In this document: one piece after another, positions 15,508 to 25,374 of the stretch
Position numbering within the stretch: position 1 is the first letter of the stretch
How the letters are laid out: each line of letters opens with the position of its first letter
Assembly: GCA_029250625.1 (NCBI GenBank)
Contig: JAQXEX010000087.1
Location: 1 to 50,666 of the forward strand
DNA: 50,666 bases
Origin: Candidatus Poseidonia sp.
GTDB lineage: Archaea; Thermoplasmatota; Poseidoniia; Poseidoniales; Poseidoniaceae
Direction: 5' to 3'
Position numbers and translations under genes: made by a program
Notes under the pieces: model-generated
The model's input: the letters and a program-made list of their open reading frames with translations, nothing else
Told to the model about the DNA's origin: nothing
Database searches by the model: none

Positions 15508-16629
15508 TCAGATTCCCCAGTAACGGTCTGCTTGGGCTTGTTTTGCTTGGAGCGTTCGGACAACGGTCATCACCATCCAAAGGACAACAACCCAAATCAA
15601 CGGAGTTGTCAAGTCGTCAAGAATCATGTTAACGCTGAATTCGTAACCGGGCCCTTCGAGGACACGAATGGCGATGTCAAGGGCAGTATTCAGGAAGGAA
15701 TAAACGACCATACCAAACACGCTCAGAACGATTAGGCTTCCGGAAAACGACCCGCGTTTCAATCGGAGAAGCATGAATCCCGCTGTTGATGTCAGGAAGG
15801 CGATAATAATCCAGGCGAGTGATGAGTGTATTACGTTCAGCCACAGGACGGACTGCGCCGCTGAATTCACATCTTGCTGGCTGAATGCTCGCCATCCTTC
15901 CGCTACGGCAAAAATGGCGCTGAATAGAGTGGCCGTCCAAAGAAGCGAGGAAAACATCGCAGCGTCTGCATTTTCACGCATTTCCTGAATCACACGGTTG
16001 ACCGTGGATTCAATTCCTGCTCCTTTGCTGAAGATGTACAGTCCTAAGACCAAGGGAAGTGCACCGATAACAATCCCTCCAATTTCATTGGGTAGCATGA
16101 TTCCGAGACCCAAAATCGCCATAACCGCGCCAAGAGGAATCATGATTTTTGAACGCCATTTCGGGTCTTCAAGAGCCTTTACGATGTAGTAATAGGTTCC
16201 TTCAATACCTTTTGATTGCTTGACGATGATTTTCTGAATGTGGTCAATTCTGACTTGTGATTGTATGATGGGGAGCACGCTTTCGTCCTCTGCTCCGTCG
16301 GTGACAAGAATGGCTTCGTCCGGTTGAAACAGCGAGACCACTTCCTCAAGTTGTGCGGCAACGGCTCGGTCAGAGCGCATTCCGACTTTTTCATCACCGG
16401 TGAGAATCGCAATTTCGATTTCATCTTCTTCTCCCTTGGCTTCAACCAGGGCGTCGTGTTGCGACAATGCTCCAAGAATGGCGTTGGTGTCGCTTTCTTC
16501 TGGATCTGCAATCCCGAGTTTCAGAGCAGCGGTGAGGACTTGCCTGCGACCGACAACAGGGCCTCGAATCGAGGTCTTGATACCAAGATCGTTGTCTCGG
16601 TCAACTGTCAATACAAGAGTTCTCGTCAT
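15508..16629 (-). CDS. DUF373 archaeal membrane protein
   Basis: The 373-residue product fits DUF373, an archaeal family of uncharacterised membrane proteins. The N-terminal cytoplasmic half (about 1-150) opens with the family's TLVLTVDRDNDLGIKT and contains EIAILTGDE and AILVTDGAEDE strands, a Rossmann-like region. The C-terminal half has about six membrane helices between residues 158 and 355. A strong Shine-Dalgarno GGAGGTGA (16635-16642 on the minus strand) lies just before ATG 16629. It follows the plsC-like gene by 110 bases on the same strand. No biochemical function is known for the family. Confidence 0.85.
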   Translation of the reverse strand: MTRTLVLTVDRDNDLGIKTSIRGPVVGRRQVLTAALKLGIADPEESDTNAILGALSQHDALVEAKGEEDEIEIAILTGDEKVGMRSDRAVAAQLEEVVSLFQPDEAILVTDGAEDESVLPIIQSQVRIDHIQKIIVKQSKGIEGTYYYIVKALEDPKWRSKIMIPLGAVMAILGLGIMLPNEIGGIVIGALPLVLGLYIFSKGAGIESTVNRVIQEMRENADAAMFSSLLWTATLFSAIFAVAEGWRAFSQQDVNSAAQSVLWLNVIHSSLAWIIIAFLTSTAGFMLLRLKRGSFSGSLIVLSVFGMVVYSFLNTALDIAIRVLEGPGYEFSVNMILDDLTTPLIWVVVLWMVMTVVRTLQAKQAQADRYWGI

Positions 16630-16739
16630 CGCTTCACCTCCGCTCCTTGTTAGGCCACTGACGACCTTTCATTCAAAACCTTGTGCGTTTTCGTCCGCGC
16701 GGTGGCCGTTTCTGCGGTAGAATTTGGACACGGGTCCGG

Positions 16740-18335
16740 TCAATTGACAGCCCTCACTTGGACCGATACCGAATCGTCTTTGCCGGAGGGAGGGTCGTTC
16801 CAGTCAGCATCCCCAGGCAGAATGAGTCCAGCGCCTGTTTCCACCAAGCGAGAAGCAAGTTCCCTCTGAACTTTTACCAATTCATCCCAGTTGGTGTCTT
16901 CGTCTTTCCATATCTTCCATCGCTTCAAATCTCGAGAGCCACGAACCAGTCGAGCGTAGAGTTTCAAATGCAAGCGAGCAGACATTGGCCACCAAACCAT
17001 GAACAAGAGGAACACGCCAACCGATGGTAGATACGTGACGTATTCAAGCAACCAGTGGGACAGAAGAAGGGAATTGATCGGACTTGAGCCGCTCAGGAGC
17101 GACCACGTGATCAAAGCCGACGCTACCATCCACCAAAGTGGAAAGAACACAATGGCTGAAAGTACTTTGATGGTCCCGATGACCGAGGTATCAATGTCTT
17201 GCTTTTTCATCGCCCAACTCAGTAGCCCGTTGCCCTTGTAAGGAGGATAGTTACCCGCCACTGCGCTCCATGTCACAAGGCCAAACATCCACACAAGTGC
17301 CCACAACCACACTGCAAAGGCCTTGACATAACCCGTCAGTGAGAGCGTTTCTGGGCGAGCATCAACGTCGTAAGGAGTGATGCCTCGTCGCGTTAATTCA
17401 GAGAAATGAGCTTCACAGTCTTCAGCCAATTGTTTGGTTTCCTCGGGTTGGTGAACCATCATGTATTCCCAGCCTGCACGCAAGCGTCGGGCGCCCATCA
17501 CGGATTCAGCGTAAGTTGGTTTGACCAATTTACCACCTGCAATCCGATTTTTCTCTGCGTAAGCAAGACTTCGCCCTTTCCAAATCATGGTGCGCTCGTT
17601 CCATGAGGTCTTCGATAAATTTGCACGTTGCAGTTCAACGTCAATGGCCTTTGTGACTTCATCGATCCACATTCGGTCCAAACGGTCCTGTTCAAAGGAA
17701 TCGTCCAAAATAACTGGTATTGGATTCAAATCCATGACCCGCTCAATCACAACAGCAGCCCGTTCACGAAAGGTGTGCGATTCCGAATAATGCAGGCCAA
17801 TCGGAACCAATTGTGGCTCGGGCAACCCCTCCTCTTGAGCTTCGCGCCGTGCATGAAGAAGAATCCGTGCCGCCCCCGAACGGATGCGTTTGACGCCTGA
17901 TTCCGCATGAGTTGTACCTTCGGGGAAAATCAATACCCGTCCGCCGTGGGCAAGACGGACTGACATTTCAGAAAGCATGACGGCATTTCTCGCTCTTGAC
18001 GCTTGTTTGTCGTGAGAATCTCTAGGCCGCTCAACTGGAACCACTCCCGAAGCCTTCAGAATGCGCCCAAGAAAGGGAATTTTAAACAGTGTGTGTTTGG
18101 CGATGGTCGTCAATTTACCAGGAAGGGCTGCCGTCATCAACATCGGGTCAATAAGACCGCTTGGATGCCATGTGATGAACAGCAGGCCACCTTCCGGCGG
18201 GAGATTTTCGTCATCAACAATGTTGATTTCTCGGAACCAAATGTTGGTCAAAAACCGGTAGAATCGGCGGACAATGCGGTACGATAGCGGAACCTTTGAT
18301 TCTTGGCTCCCAGAAGGGTCTCGCAACCACCGCAT
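16740..18335 (-). CDS. PlsC-type glycerol-3-phosphate/lysophosphatidate acyltransferase
   Basis: The N-terminal ~230 residues form an LPLAT domain. HPSGLIDP (near residue 57) is the HxxxxxD catalytic motif of the Gpt2/Sct1-like subgroup; GVVPVERP is the substrate-binding block and IFPEGTTH the conserved FPEG motif. The rest holds a predicted helical region and four membrane segments (about 345-470), as in longer eukaryote-like GPATs. Such enzymes put acyl chains on glycerol phosphate, which is unexpected for a classical ether-lipid archaeon. It lies 52 bases after priL on the same strand. Acyl donor and position specificity cannot be read. Confidence 0.85.
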   Translation of the reverse strand: MRWLRDPSGSQESKVPLSYRIVRRFYRFLTNIWFREINIVDDENLPPEGGLLFITWHPSGLIDPMLMTAALPGKLTTIAKHTLFKIPFLGRILKASGVVPVERPRDSHDKQASRARNAVMLSEMSVRLAHGGRVLIFPEGTTHAESGVKRIRSGAARILLHARREAQEEGLPEPQLVPIGLHYSESHTFRERAAVVIERVMDLNPIPVILDDSFEQDRLDRMWIDEVTKAIDVELQRANLSKTSWNERTMIWKGRSLAYAEKNRIAGGKLVKPTYAESVMGARRLRAGWEYMMVHQPEETKQLAEDCEAHFSELTRRGITPYDVDARPETLSLTGYVKAFAVWLWALVWMFGLVTWSAVAGNYPPYKGNGLLSWAMKKQDIDTSVIGTIKVLSAIVFFPLWWMVASALITWSLLSGSSPINSLLLSHWLLEYVTYLPSVGVFLLFMVWWPMSARLHLKLYARLVRGSRDLKRWKIWKDEDTNWDELVKVQRELASRLVETGAGLILPGDADWNDPPSGKDDSVSVQVRAVN

Positions 18336-18386
18336 GATGGACGGAAGTCTACCTTAGTTTTTAGCAACATCTCCGGCGTTGGGGCT

Positions 18387-19628
18387 TCAGTCAGCATCAG
18401 AGGGGGGCTTGTCTTCTGCGGATTCTTCAGTCTGGGCTGGTTCCTTTTGAACCGATTCCGCAGGCTTAGATGTGAGCCTTTTCCACCGCTGAGTGGCCCG
18501 AATATACTTGAGAGGGTGGTCCATCCAGGGTTGGTCACACGTTCGATTGTCTCCAGGAAGTACGGGGCAGTTGTGGTTGATCTTCAGTTTCCCGCATCCA
18601 GCCGGAGTGTATTCGTGCTGGTAAACATGCTCGACCTGATAGGAGGTTGTTGCTTCACTGAAATCTGGAGCGCCTCGGAAAAAGCCAACACAGGCCTCTT
18701 GCGGAAGAGCCAAGGTCGCTGCCATTGATGCTAAAAAGAGTCGTCCAAAGTGGTTTACGTTGACTCCATTGGTGAGTTCAGCAATGATTTTTTGCATGCA
18801 TGGAGGCCAATCGCTCTCTTCTGCTCCAACCAATGCAATGGCTTCACTGGCCTTATTGGCCATTAAATTTCGAACGATTCCTACCGGTTCAGCAAGGCGA
18901 ACAGCCAAATCTGTCGTTACTTCCGCCATTTTTTCCAGCGCTTCTTGTTCAATGCCTCTCTTGATTCGTTCCCGCAGCAGCCGGGCGAGTTTGGCGGACG
19001 AGGTGTATTGCCGTTCATTATGCAGCGTGACCCAGCCATCTTTGAGGTCAACGTTGGGAAGGCGCCAGCGGTCACCGGTAATTTTGGGGCATATTTCGAT
19101 GAAATCAGAGAGGCCTATTTTCCAAATGGAGGAATTGCCTTGGCGCAACTGACGCATGCTCATTGAAGAGGAGGCAAGAACCGCAGAACCTGTGGCTTGT
19201 GAGGCACGTACCGCTTCCGAGATGTAAGTCGCAGCGAGGACGGGCAGATTGACTTCATCTTGAATCAACAGTTGCTCTGCACGCGCTGCTTCCGCTTGAG
19301 CCCACCTCGCAATCAAGCGTTCATCTTCACTTGCGCAGACGACGAGACGCGCATAATAGAACGAAAACGCCTCAATGAGCCGTCCTTCTTCAGTGTGGAT
19401 GTCTCCTCCAACGACCTGAACTCCTTCCTTGGATTGTACCGAATCAATCAGCCGGATACGAGCTCTTTGCCGAGCCTTTTCCATCCAAGGCCCGTCGAGC
19501 AATTCGTTCAAATCAATTGAGTGGCGCTGCGCCATATCCCGAATCCATTGTGCGGCTTGTGGAAGAAACGGGTAGCGTGCAAACGTAACTTCATCCGTCA
19601 AAACCGGGGGTACAGTAGGGACGGGCAT
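18387..19628 (-). CDS. priL: DNA primase large subunit PriL (Fe-S)
   Basis: PriL partners with catalytic PriS to start RNA/DNA primers. The 413-residue product has the helical N-terminal half (FARYPFLPQAAQWI through the LVVCASEDE region) and the C-terminal iron-sulfur domain. Its four ligands are visible as C277 (WPPCMQK), C313 (ACVGFFRG), C345 and C354 (AGCGKLKINHNC), together with DFSEATTSYQVEHVY. The last ~45 residues are a low-complexity Glu/Lys/Pro tail. The PriS gene is not in this window. It is divergent from mptE across 78 bp, with plsC-like and DUF373 genes downstream on the same strand. Confidence 0.92.
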   Translation of the reverse strand: MPVPTVPPVLTDEVTFARYPFLPQAAQWIRDMAQRHSIDLNELLDGPWMEKARQRARIRLIDSVQSKEGVQVVGGDIHTEEGRLIEAFSFYYARLVVCASEDERLIARWAQAEAARAEQLLIQDEVNLPVLAATYISEAVRASQATGSAVLASSSMSMRQLRQGNSSIWKIGLSDFIEICPKITGDRWRLPNVDLKDGWVTLHNERQYTSSAKLARLLRERIKRGIEQEALEKMAEVTTDLAVRLAEPVGIVRNLMANKASEAIALVGAEESDWPPCMQKIIAELTNGVNVNHFGRLFLASMAATLALPQEACVGFFRGAPDFSEATTSYQVEHVYQHEYTPAGCGKLKINHNCPVLPGDNRTCDQPWMDHPLKYIRATQRWKRLTSKPAESVQKEPAQTEESAEDKPPSDAD

Positions 19629-19706
19629 GGCCCTACCTCAGCGGCCACGGATTATGAAGTTCAATGTTGGAGATGGTTTCTTGTGGCTGTGACGATTGGA
19701 GGCGCC

Positions 19707-20444
19707 ATGGATGAATCACTTCTCACGCAAGTGATCGCCATTCAAAACGATGTACGGGCCGCCTTTGGTTGGACGTATGAGGACGATGTTCAAAGCGCCA
19801 AGGAACTTGAAAAACTGTTTCAATCGTCACAACCCCTTGGTGTTTCACATTGGTCCAAAGAAGCTCGGCAGCGCACCCTTCATCGCCTTCAAGACGATTT
19901 GAGTAAGGCTCGTCATGTTGTGTTGGTTGGGGCGGCTGCAGCCAAAGATGAATTGATGCAGAAATGGCCTGATGGAACCGTTTACATTGCCGCTGACGGA
20001 GCCGTCGGAGCATTTCCTGAGGGTGTGAGCCCTCTGTGTGTCGTTACCGACCTTGACGGTGCTGAACATTTGGACCGCGCTGCAGCCGATGGTGTGACGC
20101 TGGTAGTCCATGCCCACGGTGACAATCAACACCGCTGGGAGAAGCTCATACCTCAATGGGCTGACAACGGGCAACCTCCGCTGGTGTTAACGCATCAAAC
20201 CAATGAATCCTACGACGGCATGCACAATCCAGGGGGGTTCACGGACGGAGACCGTGCTGCATGCTTGCTTCATTGGTTGGATATTGACCTGAGTAAGGTA
20301 GAATTAATCGGTTTTTCAACCGGACGAGTTGGTCCGTGGTCTGGAAGTACCGATGAAGAACAAAAAATTAGAAAATTAAGTTGGATGCAGACCATCTTAA
20401 CGTGCTTAAATGACGATTTTAGCCGATTTATTGGTGATAAATAG
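19707..20444 (+). CDS. mptE: MptE-like 6-hydroxymethylpterin diphosphokinase (DUF115)
   Basis: The 245-residue product matches the archaeal MptE/DUF115 family, which pyrophosphorylates 6-hydroxymethyl-7,8-dihydropterin for tetrahydromethanopterin or folate-type cofactors. Family marks are HVVLVGAAAAKD, TVYIAADGAVGA, LCVVTDLDGAEH, VVHAHGDNQHRW and GGFTDGDRAACL. I chose ATG 19707, directly after GGAGG, rather than the longer frame from 19521, whose extra residues overlap priL and look non-coding. The 3' end is AT-rich compared with its surroundings. A membrane-protein gene follows after 46 bases. Confidence 0.88.
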   Translation: MDESLLTQVIAIQNDVRAAFGWTYEDDVQSAKELEKLFQSSQPLGVSHWSKEARQRTLHRLQDDLSKARHVVLVGAAAAKDELMQKWPDGTVYIAADGAVGAFPEGVSPLCVVTDLDGAEHLDRAAADGVTLVVHAHGDNQHRWEKLIPQWADNGQPPLVLTHQTNESYDGMHNPGGFTDGDRAACLLHWLDIDLSKVELIGFSTGRVGPWSGSTDEEQKIRKLSWMQTILTCLNDDFSRFIGDK

Positions 20445-20490
20445 GTGCCTTTTGACCGGAGTTCTTTTTCTAGCCCCAGAACATAACGCT

Positions 20491-21135
20491 ATGAAGGTGA
20501 AGAATGAATGTGGGCGCATGGCGAGGCAAAATCCATGGATTAATCCAGTCATGTGGTTTGTCGCAGTTCTTGTCGTCAACAGCCTGTGGTCTGCGGTTGC
20601 CTCACAAGAAGCCCCCAACGAAGTCAACTCTCCCGCTCAAACCCAAACTTACCGAGAAGTTGTTGTTGCCCCTGTAGCAGACCTTGACAGAGCACTGCCA
20701 GCAAGAATGGCAGTCACATTCTCCGCCGGAGGTACTGATACAGGAGAAATTGGATACTCGATTCTTCTCAACAATCAGACGGAAATAACTTCCTGGAACG
20801 GGGATTTAGGCGAAGAAGTCCCACAATGGAACGGAAAATTGGAACCCGGCGTCTACACCATTGAAACGGTCACAGATGAGGGAATCGTTGCTCAACAAGA
20901 ACTCTACATCAAACCCTTTGCAGCATATCAACTGGAAGGACACATCCTTCTCAGTTTACTTCTCGTTGGCTTTGCCTTTGCGGAACAAGGTGTTAGAGCC
21001 CTCGCAGGCCGTATTCAAAACACCATTAAACAGCAGCCTGTTGAACGAACACCGTTCAAACGAATTTCAAGAGGAATGCCAGAATTGGACCAACTCCCGG
21101 AACATGACTCTCCTTGGAGAGAACCGCTCCGTTGA
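20491..21135 (+). CDS. Small anchored secreted protein
   Basis: A 214-residue protein with an N-terminal hydrophobic signal (about residues 20-38, ending near VASQ). The extracellular beta-rich domain of about 110 residues contains ILLNNQTEITSWNG and LEPGVYTIETVTDEG, like an Ig- or carbohydrate-binding-type sandwich. A second membrane helix lies near 152-172, and the ~40-residue tail is basic and Pro-containing. I do not recognise the family. ATG 20491 is the first plausible start before the signal; ATG 20518 is an alternative. The stop lies one base from the convergent PolD gene stop. Confidence 0.65.
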   Translation: MKVKNECGRMARQNPWINPVMWFVAVLVVNSLWSAVASQEAPNEVNSPAQTQTYREVVVAPVADLDRALPARMAVTFSAGGTDTGEIGYSILLNNQTEITSWNGDLGEEVPQWNGKLEPGVYTIETVTDEGIVAQQELYIKPFAAYQLEGHILLSLLLVGFAFAEQGVRALAGRIQNTIKQQPVERTPFKRISRGMPELDQLPEHDSPWREPLR

Positions 21136-21136
21136 A

Positions 21137-24100
21137 TCATAAGAAATCGGACAGCGACAGTTGTTTTGCACGGTCGTTGTTGAACAGCGAATCGACGCTA
21201 TCGGCGAGCCACTCAACGTTTTGCCTCGTGTAGGTATCCACGCCGTAATGGTCCATGACGAAGCGAGTGACCTTGATGTATTTACGAACTGCACCTTCGG
21301 AAACAGTCAAGGCAAGATTGCCTCCGCATAAATCTCCTTCCGACTTGGCGACGCCAACACTTGAGAGACCCCTGCCTTTTGCCTTCTCCGGCTGGATGCA
21401 CTTCCCTGAAAGAGGCATTCTACGGTACGAATGAGCGCATTTCAAGCAACGAACCTTTTGACGACCGTACGCATTCAAATTACCACGTAAATCGGGGAGA
21501 AAGTGAGAGCGTACCACGCTTGAGGCAACCGTTCTCACATCAACGCCGCGAAGGCGATGGCCAAGAGCCAGTTGGCCGTTCATTTTGTCGATCATGGTTT
21601 CCAGCGTTTTGTATGCTGAAAGTGCGGGACCTTCATCGATGGAGTGACAGTCATGGGTGTAGCCGTAGCCGCGAACTGCAGCGATGCTTCCAAGACGACG
21701 TTCTACGAAATCCATTCGGTGAGCGATGGTTTTGGGGTGGGGTTGGTTGAGCGTTGTTTCATAGAAATCTCGTTCATAGAACCACCCGGAATCAACGTTC
21801 AATGCCTCTTTGTCAACTTCTGTGGGGTTAAGGCGAGTTGTCAATACCAGTGGAGCGTCCATTTGACCACCGCGATTTGCAGGCAAAATTTCTCTGCTGA
21901 AATTCAACAGGCCGTCCATCAAGAGCATGATGGCGTCTTCGTCACCATCGCAATTTCTTCGCTTGGCTGCGTGGAAGAGCGGATGCGCATAACCGCCTGA
22001 ACAATCGGCCCACCCGATGATACGAGAAAGGACCCCTCCGCTGGTGTGTGGTGCAAGGGCACAGATGAGATGACCAACCAAGTCTTCGGGTTTTGTCACG
22101 TTGTAATACGGTTCAGCCTTGTAATACCTTACCAGCAATTCATCGATGTAACGAGCGGTCCGAACAAAGAAGTCACCTGCATTTTTTGCCACGATGAAGT
22201 CCTGCGGGAAGATTTCCAACACTTGTTCATCGTCTTGCAGTGGCTCTCCGAGGTAATCGTGGGTATATCCGAGATTGAGGAGTTTCTTCCAAGGAACATC
22301 AATTTCCCGTGGGCGGAAATGCGTGACTGGAACGTCGCTCATGTCGTACCTGACCGTTCCATCTCGGAACACAGGCAAGTCGTGTTTTGCTCTGAGAATG
22401 CCTTTTTCAATGGCCTCGGGGGTTTGGTCTCGACTGCTGAGTTTTTTCATGCACTTGACTTGATTCGGTAGACGGTCAATGCCCAGTCGAATCCGAGCAT
22501 CTTCCACCATGGTATCAATTCGAACCGTTTGAACTTCTCCTCGTCGGCGTGAATTGGCCTTAGCGGAGGTCATTTTCGTTGAACCTTCGCAAGCCTCACC
22601 CGCGCGTTCTTCGCCGAAATCGTCTTTTGAACGGTGGTGGCATCGCAAAAAGGGCGATTCCTTTCCACATTTACTGCATACCCGTCGCCCAAGTTGAATG
22701 CGAATCGAACTCTTGTCAATAGCGTTGCTGAGAAGGCGTTGATTGCCTCCATTGAGTTCAATAGGGAACAGCGCATTAGTCCTTGGATTCATGACACGTG
22801 GTGCCGCTTTTTCTGGACGGCCCATTCGACAACCCACGCGAACGGGAGCGCTGTGCTCCCACCTGAATTCTGACAGTGTTCGTACCAAGGGGAGAATTCC
22901 ATCCACTGCGTGGTCGTCTTCCAGCCGCTGCGCCGTGAGATAGGCTTGTTTGTCCTTCGGCCCTTCATCGGGAATCGACGCCGCCGCTTCGCGTCCGACT
23001 TTGTCGGTTTCAGCGATCCCTAGGCCGCGTTGACGCGCCCCCGTTTCGGAGGCAATTCGAATGGTAGCTCGTTCTTTTTCCAATTGCGACAATCGCTCCC
23101 GCTCTTCGTCGAGAATGACCTTGGCTTGTTTGAGTTGATTCAGGCGGTCGTAGGCCACCTTATGTCCGTCCTTCAATCGCAGTGGTTGATCTCCTTCAAT
23201 GCCAAATCCAAGTCCCTCAAGTGCCGCAGGCCAGCCAGCGGTAATGACCAAATCATCTCCGTCGTGGTGGTGAGGAAGCCCCAGAATCATGGCCGTAGCC
23301 TTAGCCATACCGTGCTGAATCAAGGCCCAACCTTCAGGAACAGATGAGGCGAAGACTGAGGGTTCGGGCCGCAATGGAAGGCCGGGGAGTGATGCTTGGT
23401 CCAGTTCTGGAGTCGTCTCAGGCTGCAATTCCTCCAATTTGTTCACATCCCACCCACGAACACCGCCTGTAATTCGGAGTTGTTTATGGTGAGGCAAAGG
23501 AAAGGTCTCAACGTCGTCAGCCAACGGTTGAACCGAATGGGAAACCACTCCTAATGGCTCAATCACAGCATCTGCAAACATGGTCAGAACAGGCGGAAGC
23601 CACTCGAGGGGAAGGTCGAGGAACCAAGGATTATGCGGGGGAGGTAACGATGTTGCAAAGCGGCGTGATATGGTTTTAGCAGCCTCCCAATCAACCGTGG
23701 TATTGCGTAATTTTTGGTGCCACTTTCGGCGAATGTGATATTGAGCATCACCATCTTCTGCTTCTGATGGATGAATGCCTGGGCACCCTTCGGGCCAATC
23801 GCTTCGTTGGCCTCCTAACATTGAAACGAATGCCTCAACATCAGCGGGCTGGGCAAGTCCTTCGATCAAATCACTGGCCCACCAATCCGTACAATAGCCG
23901 GCTGGAACCAGATTTTTGTTGTTCTCCATGAATTCCCCATATCCGATAACAAGTTCTCCATTGTCCCATATTTGCTTGACCTTCGCACGGACACGTGCGA
24001 AACTTGGTGCATCATCAAAGCGTGCAAAACGACCGTCTTCAAGGACAACCCAAGGACCGTCGGTTTCGTCGGAGGGGGTGATGGCGCATGCCTTCCCAGG

Positions 24101-25252
24101 TCGTTCGATTTTCATTTGCGTCCCGATGGTGATGAAATCGTCCAAAGCCAGCATTGAGGCCGTGTTGGTTGAGGCTGCGGCCAAGCCCGATGGGCGAGCA
24201 CGCCCGTATCGCAGCCGGAATCCACCCGCTTGCAACGGTCCGCCAAACACCGGACGCCCAGCAATGATGTCCTTCATGAATTTTGTAATGGGTGGGACTT
24301 TTCTGGATTTGAAGACTTCACCTTCTTCGGTTTGTTTTTCCTTCCCGCGAGAAGCGAATTTGGAAATAAAGTCCCATCCGGGCACCTTAAGTCGCTCGGT
24401 GTGCTTCTGAATTTTGGGAGCCTTGAGACACATTCCTTCTCCGATGACAAGCAAGACACCTCCGCGGATTCTGGCTTCGTCAATGTTGCGAACCCGCCCG
24501 TATCCTGCACACTCAATGCGTTCGGTTGATTCCCCATTGATCATCACTGGGCAAGCGCGTACGATTTCATCAATCTCGTTGGGCGAAGGGCGGTATTGGA
24601 GGTTCCCTCGATAGAGTCCAAACTCTTCTTTCACCCGCTCAACCTCTGGGTCGGTTGGCTGATAATGGCCCACGTTGAGCTCTCTACGAATCATGTCAGC
24701 AATCAACACGGCGAGGGCTTGTGCAGTCCCTCCTGCGGCCCGAATCGGTCCTGCAAAATGGACGGAAACAAATTGCGAACCGTCAACGTTGTTCAGAAGT
24801 CGGACTTCGCTGATTCCTTCCAATGGAGCAACCAAAACCGCTTCAGTAAGAATTGCAAGTCCGACGCGCAAACCCACGTCAATGGCTGTCTGTAAATCAT
24901 AACCTTGCTCTCGAAACCCTCGTGCGACGGACTGCGCCATCATGATGGAGGTGGTTTCACGGTCATGTTCATCGAGCATGACTCTGATGTCTTCTGCGAC
25001 TTCATATCCTTGGAGATGTTCAACCAAAAGTTTCTCGGTTCGCCCAGCAAGGTCTGCTGCCCGAGGAATCTCGACGTGGTCGCGGTAATCATATCCCAGC
25101 GAACGGATGTTTTCTGCAATTTGATATGCGTCGTCAGCGCGCTCGTCCATCCATTGATGATAGACTTCCATTTCATGCTCTAAACGAGGGATGTCGAGGC
25201 CAAGCAACGGATTATGCTCGGCCATTTTTCCGTCGTTCTTCGCCGCCGCCAT
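21137..25252 (-). CDS. polC: DNA polymerase D large (catalytic) subunit DP2
   Basis: DP2 is the catalytic subunit of the archaeal replicative family D polymerase. The 1371-residue product is full length and has no intein. Clear marks are the N-terminal helical part (residues 20-130), the VHFAGPIRAAGGTAQAL block (about 173-189), a zinc-finger region (CSKCGKESPFLRC), and the double-psi barrel active site NCDGDED with D1102 and D1104. Near the C-terminus, another Cys cluster precedes the last eight residues QLSLSDFL, a PIP box for the PCNA clamp. The exonuclease subunit DP1 is not in the window. It is divergent from pyrE over 122 bp. Confidence 0.97.
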   Translation of the reverse strand: MAAAKNDGKMAEHNPLLGLDIPRLEHEMEVYHQWMDERADDAYQIAENIRSLGYDYRDHVEIPRAADLAGRTEKLLVEHLQGYEVAEDIRVMLDEHDRETTSIMMAQSVARGFREQGYDLQTAIDVGLRVGLAILTEAVLVAPLEGISEVRLLNNVDGSQFVSVHFAGPIRAAGGTAQALAVLIADMIRRELNVGHYQPTDPEVERVKEEFGLYRGNLQYRPSPNEIDEIVRACPVMINGESTERIECAGYGRVRNIDEARIRGGVLLVIGEGMCLKAPKIQKHTERLKVPGWDFISKFASRGKEKQTEEGEVFKSRKVPPITKFMKDIIAGRPVFGGPLQAGGFRLRYGRARPSGLAAASTNTASMLALDDFITIGTQMKIERPGKACAITPSDETDGPWVVLEDGRFARFDDAPSFARVRAKVKQIWDNGELVIGYGEFMENNKNLVPAGYCTDWWASDLIEGLAQPADVEAFVSMLGGQRSDWPEGCPGIHPSEAEDGDAQYHIRRKWHQKLRNTTVDWEAAKTISRRFATSLPPPHNPWFLDLPLEWLPPVLTMFADAVIEPLGVVSHSVQPLADDVETFPLPHHKQLRITGGVRGWDVNKLEELQPETTPELDQASLPGLPLRPEPSVFASSVPEGWALIQHGMAKATAMILGLPHHHDGDDLVITAGWPAALEGLGFGIEGDQPLRLKDGHKVAYDRLNQLKQAKVILDEERERLSQLEKERATIRIASETGARQRGLGIAETDKVGREAAASIPDEGPKDKQAYLTAQRLEDDHAVDGILPLVRTLSEFRWEHSAPVRVGCRMGRPEKAAPRVMNPRTNALFPIELNGGNQRLLSNAIDKSSIRIQLGRRVCSKCGKESPFLRCHHRSKDDFGEERAGEACEGSTKMTSAKANSRRRGEVQTVRIDTMVEDARIRLGIDRLPNQVKCMKKLSSRDQTPEAIEKGILRAKHDLPVFRDGTVRYDMSDVPVTHFRPREIDVPWKKLLNLGYTHDYLGEPLQDDEQVLEIFPQDFIVAKNAGDFFVRTARYIDELLVRYYKAEPYYNVTKPEDLVGHLICALAPHTSGGVLSRIIGWADCSGGYAHPLFHAAKRRNCDGDEDAIMLLMDGLLNFSREILPANRGGQMDAPLVLTTRLNPTEVDKEALNVDSGWFYERDFYETTLNQPHPKTIAHRMDFVERRLGSIAAVRGYGYTHDCHSIDEGPALSAYKTLETMIDKMNGQLALGHRLRGVDVRTVASSVVRSHFLPDLRGNLNAYGRQKVRCLKCAHSYRRMPLSGKCIQPEKAKGRGLSSVGVAKSEGDLCGGNLALTVSEGAVRKYIKVTRFVMDHYGVDTYTRQNVEWLADSVDSLFNNDRAKQLSLSDFL

Positions 25253-25374
25253 CGTCGCTCAATTTCTCTTATTGGCGACCCTTTATCATCAACACGGTGA
25301 ACTTTGAAGGAGCATGACGTGGATGAAAAATCAAGGTAAGGAAAGTTCATGGCGTGAAGTCCTAACCCTTTGTC

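Noticed and set aside
19521-19706. Longer start for the MptE-like gene
   Set aside because: The added residues overlap priL, do not resemble the family, and GGAGG marks ATG 19707.
21137-25252. Possible intein in the PolD large subunit
   Set aside because: Length is normal and no splicing-type Cys/Ser...HN blocks interrupt the catalytic motifs.
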